Shown here piece by piece: positions 16,647-26,620 of a stretch of 64,000 nucleotides of DNA (position 1 is the stretch's first letter; the number at the start of each line of letters is the position of its first letter). The DNA comes from Deinococcus gobiensis I-0 (lineage in GTDB: Bacteria; Deinococcota; Deinococci; Deinococcales; Deinococcaceae): NCBI RefSeq assembly GCF_000252445.1, contig NC_017805.1, forward strand, positions 1 through 64,000, in the 5' to 3' direction. The notes beneath the pieces were generated by a model. The model was not told the origin of the DNA, did no database searches, and saw only the letters and a program-made list of their open reading frames with translations. Made by a program: the position numbers and the translations under genes.

Positions 16647-18976
16647 ATGTCACAAAATGCCCGTCTGGACCCCACCACCGCCGCCCCGCTGCTGCCCGGC
16701 AAGACCAAAACCAAGGCCCGCCCCTCGGCGCGCGTGGGCCTTCCGCGCCCGCCCGCCGGCGAGCGCAGCACCCTGCTGGGCCGGCTGTCGGTGGGGCAGA
16801 AGCTGGCCCTCGCCGGCCTGCTGCTGGGTGTGCCCTTCGTCGTGACCAACATCGCGCAGCTGCGCGGCGAGCAGGGCCAGGTGCGCCAGCTCCAGACCCA
16901 GCTCGGCGGCCAGCAGCTGCTCGTGCCGCTGCTCGAAGTGCTTCAGAACACCCAGCAGGTGCAGCTCTCCTCGGTGCAGGTGCTTCAGGGCGAGACCGGC
17001 GCGCAGGTCGCCAACACCGAGCAGCTCCAGGCGCTGGAAAAGGCCTTCAAGGCGCTGGCCGCCGCCGCCACCGCGCAGGGCCTCGAGAGTTTCGCCGCCG
17101 AGGTCAAGCAGACCCAGCAGAACCTCGACACCCTGCGCTGGAGCGTGGAATCGGCCTCGGTGACGGCCGCCGAGGCCCAGAAGGCCTACAGCGACGTACT
17201 CCAGACTTCGGTCACGCCGCTGTTCAGCCGCGTGGCGGTCGCCAAGGAACTGAACGTCACCGCCGACCCCCGCCTGTCCTCGCTGTTCAGCCTGACCACG
17301 ACCACGCTGCCCGAGAACATGGCGCTGGCCGGGTCGGTCGTCGCCGGCACCTCGCCGGTGCTCGAGCGCCTGGCGCGCGCGGCAGCGTCATCGACGCCCG
17401 CAACCGCGCCGACGCCCGCGTGGCCTGGGAAAGCGCCTACCAGGCGGCGTCCAAGATCACGTCCAGCCTCGAGGCGGCCACGACGCTCTCGCCCGACCTC
17501 AAGTCGGCGCTGGGCCCCGCCGCCCAGAAACTCCAGACCAGCGCCGACGACGTGTTCAACGGCCTGAACGACGGCCTGATCGTGCCCGAGCGCCTCTCGA
17601 TCACCTCCGCCGAACTCGCGCAGCTCAGTCCCGCCTACCTGGGCGCGCTGTACGGCACCTTCAAGCAGTCGGTGGGCACGCTGGGGACCATCCTGAACGG
17701 CGAGGTCGCCAGCCACACGCGCGGCCTGCAACTGCGCACCCTGCTGCTGATCCTGGGCACGCTGCTCGTGGCCGGACTGCTGTACCTCATCGCCCGCTCG
17801 ATCACCGGTCCGCTGGGCACGCTGACGAGCGCCTCGCGCCGCCTGGCCGCCGGGGACCTGCAGGTCAACGTGCCGGTCACCACCCGCGACGAGGTGGGCC
17901 TGCTGACGACCTCCTTCAACACCGCCGCCGCGCAGCTGCGCGAAAACGCCGTGCGCGTCGAGCAGGAACGTCTCGAAGCCCAGAAGCTCCAGAACAACAT
18001 CGGTGAATTCCTCGACGTGACCATGGACATCGCCGGCGGCGACCTGACCCGGCGCGGCCAGGTGACCGAGGACGTGCTGGGCAACGTCGTGGACTCCATT
18101 AACCTGATGACCGACGAGCTGGCGCACGTGCTTCAGGAAGTGCAGCAGGCCTCGCAGTCGGTCACGGGCGGCTCGCAGGCGATGCTGGGCACGACCGCCC
18201 AGATCGAGCGCGGCACCCAGGCGACGGTGGAAGAAGCCCGCCGCGTGTCCGATCAGGCCGCCGAGGTCACGCAGGCCATCCGCCTGATGGCGCAGAACGC
18301 CCAGTCCTCGGCCCAGACGGCGCAGCAGGCGCTTCTGGCCTCGCAGCAGGGGCAGGAAGCGGTGGAAGGCACCCTGAGCGGCATGCAGAACATCCGCCGC
18401 GAGGTGCAGGGCGTCGCCAAGCGCATCAAGGGCCTGGGCGACCGCTCGCTGGAAATTCAGGACATTGTGGATACGATCACCCAGATCACCCGGCAGACCC
18501 ACCTGCTGGCGCTCAACGCCTCCATCGAGGCGGCGGGCGCGGGCGAGGCGGGCGGGCGCTTCAGCATCGTCGCAGACGAAGTGCGTAAGCTGGCCGACAC
18601 CTCGGCGCAGGCCACCGGCCGCATCGCCACGCTCATCAAGAACGTGCAGGCCGAGATTCAGGACGTGATCACCAGCGTGGAGGACGGCACCCGCGAGGTG
18701 GAGCAGGGCTACCGCGTGGCCGGCAGCGCCGGTGAACGTCTGCGCGAACTGGGCGTGCTGGCGACGCAGGCCGCGCAGTTCGCCGAACTCATCGCCGACT
18801 CGACCCAGAGCCAGGTGCGCGCCGTTGAGCAGATGAGCGGCGCGGTGGGGCAGATCGCCAGCATCGCCCAGGAATCGCAGGGGTCGGTGACGCGCGGACG
18901 CACGGCCGCCGAACAGCTCGAACAGCTTTCTCAGGAACTGGGCGCGAGCCTCGCGCGCTTCCGGCTGCCCGCATGA
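16647..18976 (+). pseudogene. Methyl-accepting chemotaxis protein (PilJ-like), second copy, frameshifted
   Basis: Two overlapping frames together make one receptor of about 776 residues. The first frame starts at ATG 16647 (AAGGAG upstream, [11 protein letters not shown]) and holds the first membrane helix ([14 protein letters not shown]) and the sensor region. Its similarity stops at the GC run 17372-17382. Reading continues in the +2 frame from GGC 17381 ([17 protein letters not shown]), then the second membrane helix ([19 protein letters not shown]), HAMP and the tip [17 protein letters not shown]. One extra GC dinucleotide or one missing base in the GCGCGCGC run explains it. As read, the product truncates at 17567. 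Everything else is intact, so a sequencing error or slippage at the repeat is possible. The stop overlaps the cheA start in ATGA. Confidence 0.85.
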
Positions 18977-21876
18977 CCTCCTTCGCCGCGCGCTCCCCCG
19001 CCCTGAGCGCCGAACTGATGGGGGCGTTCTATGCCGAGGCCGGCGAGGTGCTCGCCGACCTGCGCCGGGGCGTCGCGGCGCTGGACACGGTCGCCCCGGG
19101 GGCCTTCGTCCCCGCCCTGGCCCCGCTGAGCCTGCTGGCCCACCGCCTGCGCGGCAGCGCCGGGCTGTACGGCTTCGCGCAGTTCTCGGTGCTGTGCGGG
19201 CTGCTCGAGCGCGTCCTGGACGCCCGCCCCGAGTTGCCCGCCCAGGAGCGGACCGACTACGTCGCCCTGCTGGACACGGTCTGCCGCGTGCTGGAAGGCA
19301 GCCTGGACACCCTGCGCGCCGGGGGCGACGACCGCGACCTGGGGCAGGCCTTCACGCGTCAGGGCGGCACCGAGCAGCTGCGCGCCCTGCTGCGCGCGGT
19401 GCCGGCGGCCTTCACGCTGCGCGCGCCGGCCCACGCGGTTCCCCAGGCCGACCCCGACGCCGACCCTGCTGGGGAGGGTACGGGCGACACGGCCTCCGAG
19501 CTGCGCGGCTTCGTGCGCGAGCAGGCCGAGGTCTGGGACTACTTCGCCCCGGAAGTGCGCGAGCACCTCGCCGCCCTGCGCGCCGAACTCGCGCGCGGCG
19601 AGGCCGGCGACCTCGGCGTGATGTTCCGCGCGGCCCACACCATCAAGGGCAGCGCCTACATGGTCGGCCTGAACGTGCTGGGCGATTTCGCGCACGGCGC
19701 CGAGGACCTGCTGGGCGCCGTGCGCGCCGGCGACCTGGGCCTGAACGCGGGCGTGCAGGGACTGCTCGAACAGGCGGCCGACCTGGCCGACGACCTGCTG
19801 CTCACGGCCGAGGGCGGCGAGCCGAGCGGCGGCGCGGCCCTGCTGCCCCGCCGCCTGGCGCACCTGAGCGAGGGCCTGCGGCGCATGGCGAGCGGCGAGG
19901 CCCCGTTGGCCCCCCTGTCGGCCACGCCCGCACCCACGGCCCCGGCGGCGGCCGCCGCTCCCGCCGAGCCGGCCCAGGCCGTCGCCGAGGCTGCGCAGCG
20001 CACCAGCATCCGTGTGCCGGCGGCGCAGATCGAAGGCCTGCTCGACCAGGTCGGCGGGGCCGTGACCTCGCGCGCGCGCCTCTCGAACCTGCTCGGCCGC
20101 CTGGCCGACCTCGAACGCAGCATGAGCGACAGCCAGCAGCGTTTCCAGCGCGCGGTGCGCGACTTCGAGGAACGCCACCTCAACCCTGACCTCGTGCAGC
20201 GCGACGACGCGCCCATGAACAGCGAGCGGCCCCTGACCGGGCAGTTCGCGGAGCTGGAATTCGACACCTACGACGACCTGAACATCCTCTCGCGCAGCGT
20301 GACCGAGCTGAGCGCCGACTTCTCGGAAGTGCGCCGCAACCTCAGCGACACGGTGGCCGAGTTGCAAGACGAGAACGAGCGCCTGGGCAAGCTGCTGCGC
20401 GGCCTGCGCCTCGCGGTGAACCGCACGAGCCGCGTGCCCTTCACGCAGGCCACCGCCCGCCTCAAGCGCTGGGCGCGCGAGCAGCAGGGCGAAGAAGGCA
20501 GCCTGCCCTTCGACCTCGTGACCGAAGGCGAGGACATCCAGGTCGAGAGCAGCGTGCTCCAGCGCCTGACCGGGCCGCTCATGCACCTGCTGACCAACGC
20601 GGTCTCGCACGGGCTGGGCAGCGCCGAGGGCCGCGTGCAGGCGGGCAAGGCCGCGCGCGGTCAGGTCTGGCTGCGCGCCGCCGAGACGGGACAGTTCCTA
20701 GAAGTCACGGTGGCCGACGACGGGCAGGGCCTGGATCTGGACCGCGTGCGCGAGCGCGCCCTGACCGGCGGCCTGCGTTCGGCGCAGGAACTCGGGCGCA
20801 TGGGCGACGACGAACTCGCCCGCCTGATCCTGCTGCCGGGCCTCTCGACCGCCGCCGAGGTCGGCCGGGTGGCCGGGCGCGGCGTGGGCATGGACGCGGT
20901 GGCGACTGCCGTGCGCCAGCTGGGCGGCGAGCTGCTCATCCAGACCGAGCGCGGGGTCGGTACGGCCTTCACCCTGCGCCTGCCGACCGCGCAGCGCATC
21001 ATGGACCTCCTGCAGGTACGCGTCGGCGGCCCCGAATCGCCGGAAGTCGCCTTCGCGCTGGCCTCGGTGCGCGCCCTGCGTGACGTGCCCGCCGAACAGA
21101 TCGTGCAGGAGGGGGGCGAGCGCTATGCCCGCTTCGAGGGTGAACTGGTTCCGGTCGTGGACCTGCGCCCGCTGTGGGGCCAGCCGGCCGGCGAGGTGCG
21201 GTCGTACCGCCTCGTGTTCCTGACCTCGGTGATCGGCATGGTCGCCGCGCAGGTGGGCGAATTCGGCGAACTCGTCGAAGCCGGGGTCACGGCGCCGGGC
21301 CTGGCGCTGGGCTCGCTGGACTACCTCTCGGGCCTGGCGCTGGCACCCAGCGGCGAGGTGCGCCCCGTGCTGGAACCCGCCGGGCTGCGCCGCCTCTCGC
21401 GCCGTCCCCAGGCGTGGCTGCGCCAGGAGACGGTGGCCGAGAAGGCGCCGCTGCGCCGGCTGCTGCTCGTGGACGACTCGCTGAGCGTGCGCAAGCTCGT
21501 GGGCCGCATGCTCGAACGCGGCGGCTACGAGGTCCATGTGGCCGCCGACGGCCAGGAGGCGCTGGACCTGCTGCACCTCGACCCGCACTTCGACGCGGTC
21601 GTCACCGACCTGGAGATGCCGCGCGTGAACGGCTACGAACTCATGGAAGGGCTGCGCTCGCGCTTCAGCACCGCCGCCCTGCCCATGCTCGTCATGACCA
21701 CCCGCGCGGGCGAGAAGCACCAGCGGCTGGCCTTCCAGCTCGGCGCGACCGACTACTTCACCAAACCCGTCAATGAGCCGCTGCTGCTGCGGCGCCTGGA
21801 ATCGCTGTTCGCGCCCCAGGGCCTCGCCGCGCAGGCACTCGCCTCGCGCGACGCCACGCTGGAGGACTGGGCATGA
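18973..21876 (+). CDS. CheA-type hybrid histidine kinase with C-terminal receiver (PilL/ChpA-like)
   Basis: 967 residues. Two Hpt domains each keep a phosphorylatable His: His57 in [12 protein letters not shown] and His222 in [13 protein letters not shown] linker (about 310-345) leads to a dimerisation helix region, and the ATPase domain follows with N box [13 protein letters not shown]1 VADDGQGLD and G2 [11 protein letters not shown] CheW-like regulatory domain spans about 675-820, with VVDLRPLW. A receiver domain closes the protein, [15 protein letters not shown], with Asp879 in [14 protein letters not shown] and the KPVN segment. The ATG overlaps the preceding stop. The domain order is that of pilus chemosensory kinases, which unlike classical CheA carry several Hpt domains and a fused receiver. 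It would phosphorylate the small CheY at 13577 and its own receiver. Confidence 0.94.
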   Translation: MTSFAARSPALSAELMGAFYAEAGEVLADLRRGVAALDTVAPGAFVPALAPLSLLAHRLRGSAGLYGFAQFSVLCGLLERVLDARPELPAQERTDYVALLDTVCRVLEGSLDTLRAGGDDRDLGQAFTRQGGTEQLRALLRAVPAAFTLRAPAHAVPQADPDADPAGEGTGDTASELRGFVREQAEVWDYFAPEVREHLAALRAELARGEAGDLGVMFRAAHTIKGSAYMVGLNVLGDFAHGAEDLLGAVRAGDLGLNAGVQGLLEQAADLADDLLLTAEGGEPSGGAALLPRRLAHLSEGLRRMASGEAPLAPLSATPAPTAPAAAAAPAEPAQAVAEAAQRTSIRVPAAQIEGLLDQVGGAVTSRARLSNLLGRLADLERSMSDSQQRFQRAVRDFEERHLNPDLVQRDDAPMNSERPLTGQFAELEFDTYDDLNILSRSVTELSADFSEVRRNLSDTVAELQDENERLGKLLRGLRLAVNRTSRVPFTQATARLKRWAREQQGEEGSLPFDLVTEGEDIQVESSVLQRLTGPLMHLLTNAVSHGLGSAEGRVQAGKAARGQVWLRAAETGQFLEVTVADDGQGLDLDRVRERALTGGLRSAQELGRMGDDELARLILLPGLSTAAEVGRVAGRGVGMDAVATAVRQLGGELLIQTERGVGTAFTLRLPTAQRIMDLLQVRVGGPESPEVAFALASVRALRDVPAEQIVQEGGERYARFEGELVPVVDLRPLWGQPAGEVRSYRLVFLTSVIGMVAAQVGEFGELVEAGVTAPGLALGSLDYLSGLALAPSGEVRPVLEPAGLRRLSRRPQAWLRQETVAEKAPLRRLLLVDDSLSVRKLVGRMLERGGYEVHVAADGQEALDLLHLDPHFDAVVTDLEMPRVNGYELMEGLRSRFSTAALPMLVMTTRAGEKHQRLAFQLGATDYFTKPVNEPLLLRRLESLFAPQGLAAQALASRDATLEDWA

Positions 21877-22619
21877 GCGCCGACCAGGGCACCGTCCGGC
21901 TGCTGACCATCCTCTCCGACCCCTCACGCGCGGCGCTGTACGCGGCGCTTGCCCGGCAGGCCGGCATGGACGTGCTGGAGGCCGACGGCGGCCTGCCCGC
22001 GCTGACGCAGCTCGAACGCACGCCGGTCTCGGCCGTGGTGTGCGACGCCCAGCTCTCCGACATGAGCGGCGCCGAATTCGCGGAGGTGCTGGCCGAGACC
22101 TTCCCGGACCGGACGCCGCCCCTGCACCTCCTGAGCCCCGGCGGCGAAATGGAAACCACGCCGCAGATGTTCCGGCAGGTCATGCGCTCGCTCGACCGCT
22201 CGCCGCACCTGCTGGGCGCGCCGCTGTGCGAGGAGGCCCCCTCGCAGCTCCAGGGCCAGCTCGTGGATTTCCCGCTGGGCGACCTGCTCGCCTGGGTGGG
22301 CGAGATGGGGCTGCACGGCCACTGGACCGTGGACCTGGGCACCGAACTGTTCTCGCCGGGCGCCTACCTGCTCATGCAGGCGGGCGACGTGGTGTATGCC
22401 GAGTACGCCGGGCTGAGCGGCAAGGCGGCCATGACCGCGCTGATGCGCGCCGTCGAGCAGACGGAGCACGCCGGGTTCCGGTTCTGCGCCGTAGCCGCTC
22501 CACTGCCGGTGCCGCGCATGACCGACCTGCACCTCTCGACCTCCCGCCTGCTGCTCGAGGTCGCCGTGGACCTCGACCACGCCCATTCCGGGCCGGTCCC
22601 GCACCGGTCCCTGTCCTGA
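21873..22619 (+). CDS. Receiver-like plus DUF4388 (PatA-type) protein
   Basis: 248 residues, start overlapping the cheA stop in ATGA. Residues 1-115 resemble a receiver: LLTILSDPSRAALYAALARQ then AVVCDAQLSDMSGAEFAEVL with Asp58 at the phosphoacceptor place. The usual acidic pair near the N-terminus is replaced by SDP, so phosphorylation is uncertain. Residues about 126-225 are a DUF4388 domain (SQLQGQLVDFPLGDLLAWVG, then GDVVYAEYAGLSGKAAM). PatA-type DUF4388 proteins act in cyanobacterial and deltaproteobacterial cell-surface and polarity control. Position in the operon suggests it is an output or adaptor of this kinase. The C-terminus ends in a short Pro/His/Ser tail. Confidence 0.85.
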   Translation: MSADQGTVRLLTILSDPSRAALYAALARQAGMDVLEADGGLPALTQLERTPVSAVVCDAQLSDMSGAEFAEVLAETFPDRTPPLHLLSPGGEMETTPQMFRQVMRSLDRSPHLLGAPLCEEAPSQLQGQLVDFPLGDLLAWVGEMGLHGHWTVDLGTELFSPGAYLLMQAGDVVYAEYAGLSGKAAMTALMRAVEQTEHAGFRFCAVAAPLPVPRMTDLHLSTSRLLLEVAVDLDHAHSGPVPHRSLS

Positions 22620-22652
22620 TTCCGCTTCCCGTGTTCTGGAGACCCCCCGTAC

Positions 22653-23396
22653 ATGCCTGAAATCCTGATCGTCGACGACAGTGTCAGCGTCCGCAAGGCG
22701 CTGGAAATCACCTTCCGCAATCACGCCCTGGACAGCCGCAGCGCCTCAAGCGGTGAGCAGGCCCTGGACATGCTCGACGAGGCCGCCGCCTGCGACCTGC
22801 TGATGGTGGACGTGATCATGCCCGGCATGAGCGGCCTGGAGCTGTGCAGCCGCCTGAAGGCCGACGCCCGCTCGGCGCACCTGCCCGTGATCCTGATGAG
22901 CGGCAACGTGGACGACGAGGTCCGCGCCCAGGCCCGCGAGGCCGGGGCCAGCGGCGTGCTGCGCAAGCCCTTCCGCTCCGAGGAACTGATTCCCCTCGTG
23001 CAGGAGGTGCTCGCCGCCCACCGTCAGACGGCCGGCGACGCCGAGGCCACCGGGCCGGCCCCCGCCGCGCCCGCCATCGACGACGGCGACCTGGGGGCAC
23101 TGAACGCCCTGCTCCAGACCTACGAGGACCACCCGCAGGTGCGCGACGTGGTGATCCTGGACCGCCAGGGCCAGCCGCTCAAGCAGACCGGCAACGTGCT
23201 GCCCGAGAATATCCAGCTGTTCGCCCGTTTCTTCACGAACACGGCCGGCGTGCTGGGCCGCCAGATGCTGGGCGAGGACATCGACCAGGTCAGCATCCGC
23301 TACGGCGCGCACCAGATGGTCATCCACAACCTGCCGGGTCATTTCGTGGTCGTGCTGATGGGCGCGCCCGAGTCGGCGGCGCGCGTCGTCAACTGA
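22653..23396 (+). CDS. Response regulator with C-terminal roadblock/LC7-like domain
   Basis: 247 residues. Residues 1-122 are a complete receiver: ILIVDDSVSVRKALE, phosphoacceptor Asp53 in LLMVDVIMPGMSG, and SGNVDDE and RKPFRSEE at the later conserved sites. An Ala/Pro linker (about 125-148) precedes a roadblock/LC7-like domain, LNALLQTYEDHPQVRDVVIL to the end, with VVILDRQGQPLKQTGN as the typical dimer strand. It is the last gene of the operon and is followed by a hairpin terminator. Roadblock proteins such as MglB regulate small GTPases, so a phosphorylation-controlled GTPase regulator is a reasonable guess; no GTPase gene is in the window. Confidence 0.88.
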   Translation: MPEILIVDDSVSVRKALEITFRNHALDSRSASSGEQALDMLDEAAACDLLMVDVIMPGMSGLELCSRLKADARSAHLPVILMSGNVDDEVRAQAREAGASGVLRKPFRSEELIPLVQEVLAAHRQTAGDAEATGPAPAAPAIDDGDLGALNALLQTYEDHPQVRDVVILDRQGQPLKQTGNVLPENIQLFARFFTNTAGVLGRQMLGEDIDQVSIRYGAHQMVIHNLPGHFVVVLMGAPESAARVVN

Positions 23397-23428
23397 GTCC
23401 CGCAGCCCGCGCGGAGCGCGGCAACTGG

Positions 23429-23465
23429 CGGCCGTTCCCCACTTCCGGTGGGGGCGGCCGGTTTC
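23429..23465 (+). terminator. Terminator of the chemotaxis operon
   Basis: CGGCCG (23429-23434) and CGGCCG (23455-23460) close a stem whose inner part CCCCAC pairs with GTGGGG around a TTCCG loop. GTTTC follows. The T tract is poor, but the position right after the last gene fits. Confidence 0.65.
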
Positions 23466-23530
23466 GGTGAATGGCCGGTCAGAACGCCTTCAGGGCGAGG
23501 GATGTCCGAATTGCGTCAGGGAACAGGTGC

Positions 23531-23542
23531 TAGCGTCGGGCC
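23531..23542 (+). promoter_or_regulatory. -10 box TAGCGT 6 nt before the cyclase start
   Basis: TAGCGT (23531-23536) ends 6 nt before ATG 23543, the arrangement of Deinococcus leaderless transcripts. TTGCGT at 23511-23516 is a possible -35, but its 14-bp spacing is short. Confidence 0.45.
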
Positions 23543-25060
23543 ATGATTCGGGGACCTGTGCCGACAGACGAGGCCGCTAGACTTCTGGACCTCAACGGTT
23601 ACGGCATCCTGGATACCCCTGCCGAGGAAAACTACGACCGCATCGTGCGCCTGGCGTCGCGGCTGCTGGGCACCCCCGTCGCCGTCCTGAATTTCGTGGA
23701 CGAGCACCGCCACTGGAACAAGGCCGCGACCGGGGCAGAACGCGCCGAGCTGGCCCGCACCGACGCGCCCTGCGCCTGGACGATCATGGAGGACGCGCCG
23801 CTGGTCGTGCCTGACCTGACGGCCGACGAGCGTTTCGAGGGCCTGGGGCTGGTGCAGGACGGAGCCAGGATGTACGCGGGGACCCCGCTGATCACGCCGC
23901 GCGGCCACCGTATCGGGACGCTATGCGTGTTCGATACCGCCCCCCGGCAGCCGACCAGCGACGACCTGCTGATCTTGCAGGACCTCGCCGCGCTGGCGGT
24001 CAGCGAACTGGAGCTGCGGTCCCATACGAGCGAGCTGAGCCGGCAGCTGGACGCCCAGGAGCTGTACGCCGCCGGGCTGCGGCGCGAGCTGAGCAACGCC
24101 CAGACGCTGGAGGCGGTCACGGCCCTGAGCAACATGAACGGCACTCCGGAGGAGATCACCGTCCACGCCGCGCAGCTGCTCGGGCAGGCGGTCGGGGCCG
24201 ACTGGACCGGGCTGGTGACGGTCCGGGAACAGGGCACGCAGGTCCATGTGGTGCAGATGCAGCAGGATTTCCCTGCGCCTCTGGCCCAGCTGCTCCAGCA
24301 GTCCAGCACCCAGAGCCGGGGCGTGACGGCCACCCTGCTCGACGCGCAGCAGAACGTGTATGTGGACCACTACGCCGCCCACCCCGCCTCGCTGCCCAAT
24401 GCGGCCGGGCTGGGCCTGCGCGCCATCGCCTGGGTGCCGCTGGGCCTGTGGGGTCAGGAGCGCGCGGTCCTGGCGGTCCTGCGGGCCGGGGGCGAGGAGC
24501 GGCGGCCCTGGCGCGCCAGCGACCGCGCCCTGCTGGAAGCGGCGGGCCGCAGCATCCGCAGCGCCATGCAGCGCCACGACGCGCTGGCGGCCGCCACCCG
24601 CATCTCCAAACAGGACTCCCTGACCGGCGTCGGCAACCGCCGCGCCCTGGAGGAGGCGCTGTGTGAGGCCGCCCCGGACAGCGACTGGACCGTGAGTCTC
24701 ATGGACCTCGACGGCTTCAAGAGCCTCAACGACACTGCCGGACACGCCGAGGGCGACAAGGCGCTGCGGGTCTTCGCCGGGGCGCTGGCGGCCGAGTTCG
24801 CGCTCGACGGTCAGGTGTACCGGCTGGGCGGCGACGAGTTCGTGCTGCTGCTGCCGGGCCTGTGGGCCGAGGCCGACGTGCTGGACCGCATCGACCTCGC
24901 GGTGCTGGCGGTGCGGCAGGTCGCGCCTACGCCGCTGGGCGTGAGCCTCGGCAGCGCGACGACGCAGGAAGGCGCACTGGAGGACCTGCTGGGGCGCGCC
25001 GACCGGCGCATGTACGCCGCCAAGCGCCGCCGCAAGACCAGAGCGCCGGTCGGCGTCTGA
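23543..25060 (+). CDS. Diguanylate cyclase with two GAF domains
   Basis: 505 residues. The first GAF domain (about 20-165) starts after LDLNGYGILDTPAEENYDRI and contains APCAWTIMEDAPLVVPDL, the pattern of GAF domains in sensor cyclases. A second, weaker GAF spans about 185-345. The GGDEF domain follows (QDSLTGVGNRRALEEAL, MDLDGFKSLND), with GGDEF itself at residues 429-433. The four residues five before GGDEF are ALDG, not RxxD, so an inhibitory I-site is absent and product inhibition is unlikely. It should make c-di-GMP from GTP in the cytoplasm in response to an unknown small ligand. It is separate from the chemotaxis operon by a terminator and its own start box. Confidence 0.93.
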   Translation: MIRGPVPTDEAARLLDLNGYGILDTPAEENYDRIVRLASRLLGTPVAVLNFVDEHRHWNKAATGAERAELARTDAPCAWTIMEDAPLVVPDLTADERFEGLGLVQDGARMYAGTPLITPRGHRIGTLCVFDTAPRQPTSDDLLILQDLAALAVSELELRSHTSELSRQLDAQELYAAGLRRELSNAQTLEAVTALSNMNGTPEEITVHAAQLLGQAVGADWTGLVTVREQGTQVHVVQMQQDFPAPLAQLLQQSSTQSRGVTATLLDAQQNVYVDHYAAHPASLPNAAGLGLRAIAWVPLGLWGQERAVLAVLRAGGEERRPWRASDRALLEAAGRSIRSAMQRHDALAAATRISKQDSLTGVGNRRALEEALCEAAPDSDWTVSLMDLDGFKSLNDTAGHAEGDKALRVFAGALAAEFALDGQVYRLGGDEFVLLLPGLWAEADVLDRIDLAVLAVRQVAPTPLGVSLGSATTQEGALEDLLGRADRRMYAAKRRRKTRAPVGV

Positions 25061-25119
25061 GGGCCGGCCCCGTATCATCCCTGACAGCTCCGCGCCGCCG
25101 CGCCGTGCCACCCTGCGCC

Positions 25120-25323
25120 ATGACGACCTTCAAGAAGGGTGACCGGGTGAAGTGGAGCAGCCACGGCGGCGAGGCGCACGGTGAGGTGGTGCGCGTGGCG
25201 CACGAGGACGGCGAGGTGCAGGGCTTCCACTACCGCGCGAGCAAGGACGACCCGCGATACATCGTGAAGCTGGAGGACGGCCGCCACGCCGCCCATACCG
25301 CCGACGCGCTCTCGAAGGCCTGA
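25120..25323 (+). CDS. DUF2945 family (Tudor-like) protein, 67 aa
   Basis: A small protein starting MTTFKKGDRVKWSSHGGEAH and containing GFHYRASKDDPRYIVKLEDG and HTADAL. This is the DUF2945 / hypervirulence-associated Tudor-domain pattern (GDxVxWxS, HxAxxxDPxYxVxS). Function is unknown in the family. TATCAT at about 25073-25078 may be its -10, giving a leader of about 35 nt. A strong hairpin follows the stop. It is convergent with narK. Confidence 0.85.
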   Translation: MTTFKKGDRVKWSSHGGEAHGEVVRVAHEDGEVQGFHYRASKDDPRYIVKLEDGRHAAHTADALSKA

Positions 25324-25330
25324 AATCGGA

Positions 25331-25360
25331 GAAGGCCGGGCGCACGGGGGCCCGGCCTTC
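25331..25360. terminator. Bidirectional terminator between the DUF2945 gene and narK
   Basis: GAAGGCCGGG (25331-25340) pairs perfectly with CCCGGCCTTC (25351-25360) around a 10-nt loop. Pyrimidine-rich CTTCTGCTTC follows on the plus strand. It lies between two convergent genes and probably serves both. Confidence 0.8.
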
Positions 25361-25373
25361 CTTCTGCTTCAAC

Positions 25374-26597
25374 TCACACCAGCGACGGTTGCCGGCCCAG
25401 TGACCGCAGACGCAACATGCTGCCCAGAAATACGAGGCCGCTGAAGCCGGTCAGGACCAGCAGGGTCATGAACGCCGCGCCCGCGCCCAGGCTGGGGGCC
25501 AGCGCCGCGAAGGTCAGCGGCAGGATGAAGCCGCCCAGGCCGCCCAGCAGCCCCACCAGCCCGCCGACCACGCCCATCTGGCCGGGGTACCACTGCGCGA
25601 CCAGGGTGTAGGTGCTGGCCTTGCCCACGCCCATGCCCACGCCGACCACGGTGGTCAGCAGCACGAAAGGCACCAGTGCCAGCTCGCGGGTCAGGGGCAG
25701 CAGCCCCAGCAGCATGACTGCGAAGGCCGCGACCGTCACGCCGCGCGGCCCGAAGCGGTCGCTGAGGTAGCCGCCCAGCGGGCGCAGTAGGCTGGCCGGA
25801 AAGATGAACAGCGCCGTGAGCAGCCCGGCCTCGGCCAGCGGCACGCCAGAGTGGTCCACGTAGAATTTGGGCAGGTACAGGCTCAGGGCCACGTAGGCGC
25901 CGAAAAACACCACGTAGTACAGCCCGAAACGCCAGACCTGCGCGTTGCCCAGTGGCCGTAGCCAGTCGCCCAGCGTGCGCGTGGTCTGCCGGGGGAGGTC
26001 GGCGGGGGTAAAGCGCGCCGTGAGCAGGCCCACGCCCAGCAGCAGCAGCGCGAACAGGAAGGGCACGAAATGCCAGCCGCCGGGAATGAGCAGCCCGGCC
26101 GGCACCAGCCCGACGAGCAGCGGCGCGGCCAGCTTGGTGAGGCTGGCCCCCGCGTTGCCGGCCCCGAAGGTGCCCAGCGCGAGGCCCTGGCGCGCGGCGG
26201 GGACCCACTGCGCGATCCAGGCGTTGCCGACCGCGAAGCTCACGCCCGCGAGACCCACGCCCAGCGCCAGGGCCAGGATCATGCTGAAGCTGTGTGCGAA
26301 GGCCAGCGCCAGCGCAAAGGCGGCCGTCACGAAGGTCACGCCCAGGAACAGTTTCTTGCCGCCCAGGCGGTCGGCGAGCAGCCCGGCGGGCAGCCGCAGC
26401 AGCGACCCCGTGAGGACCGGAATGGCGGTCAGCAGCGCGAACTGCGCGTCGCTGAGCCCGAACTGCTTGCGGATGGGCAGCGCCACGATGGCGAACATCA
26501 CCCATACGGCGAACATCAGCGTGAAGCCGGTGGTGGACCAGGCGACCACCCGGCGGGCGTCGGCGGTCAGGGCGGGAGCGGCGGGGGAGTGGGTCAT
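25374..26597 (-). CDS. narK: Nitrate/nitrite MFS transporter (NarK/NasA type)
   Basis: 407 residues with about 12 hydrophobic helices, a major facilitator protein of the nitrate-nitrite porter family. Two family signatures are visible: GTFGAGNAGASLTKL in the first half and GVVGGLVGLLGGLGGFILP in the second. RLPAGLLADRLGGKK is the general MFS loop. It is the last gene of the minus-strand nitrogen operon, 23 bp after the ABC ATPase gene. It most likely brings nitrate into the cell for the reductase at 30180; nitrite exchange cannot be excluded from sequence alone. Confidence 0.92.
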   Translation of the reverse strand: MTHSPAAPALTADARRVVAWSTTGFTLMFAVWVMFAIVALPIRKQFGLSDAQFALLTAIPVLTGSLLRLPAGLLADRLGGKKLFLGVTFVTAAFALALAFAHSFSMILALALGVGLAGVSFAVGNAWIAQWVPAARQGLALGTFGAGNAGASLTKLAAPLLVGLVPAGLLIPGGWHFVPFLFALLLLGVGLLTARFTPADLPRQTTRTLGDWLRPLGNAQVWRFGLYYVVFFGAYVALSLYLPKFYVDHSGVPLAEAGLLTALFIFPASLLRPLGGYLSDRFGPRGVTVAAFAVMLLGLLPLTRELALVPFVLLTTVVGVGMGVGKASTYTLVAQWYPGQMGVVGGLVGLLGGLGGFILPLTFAALAPSLGAGAAFMTLLVLTGFSGLVFLGSMLRLRSLGRQPSLV

Positions 26598-26620
26598 GTC
26601 GGGGCCTCCTTCGTGCGGGA

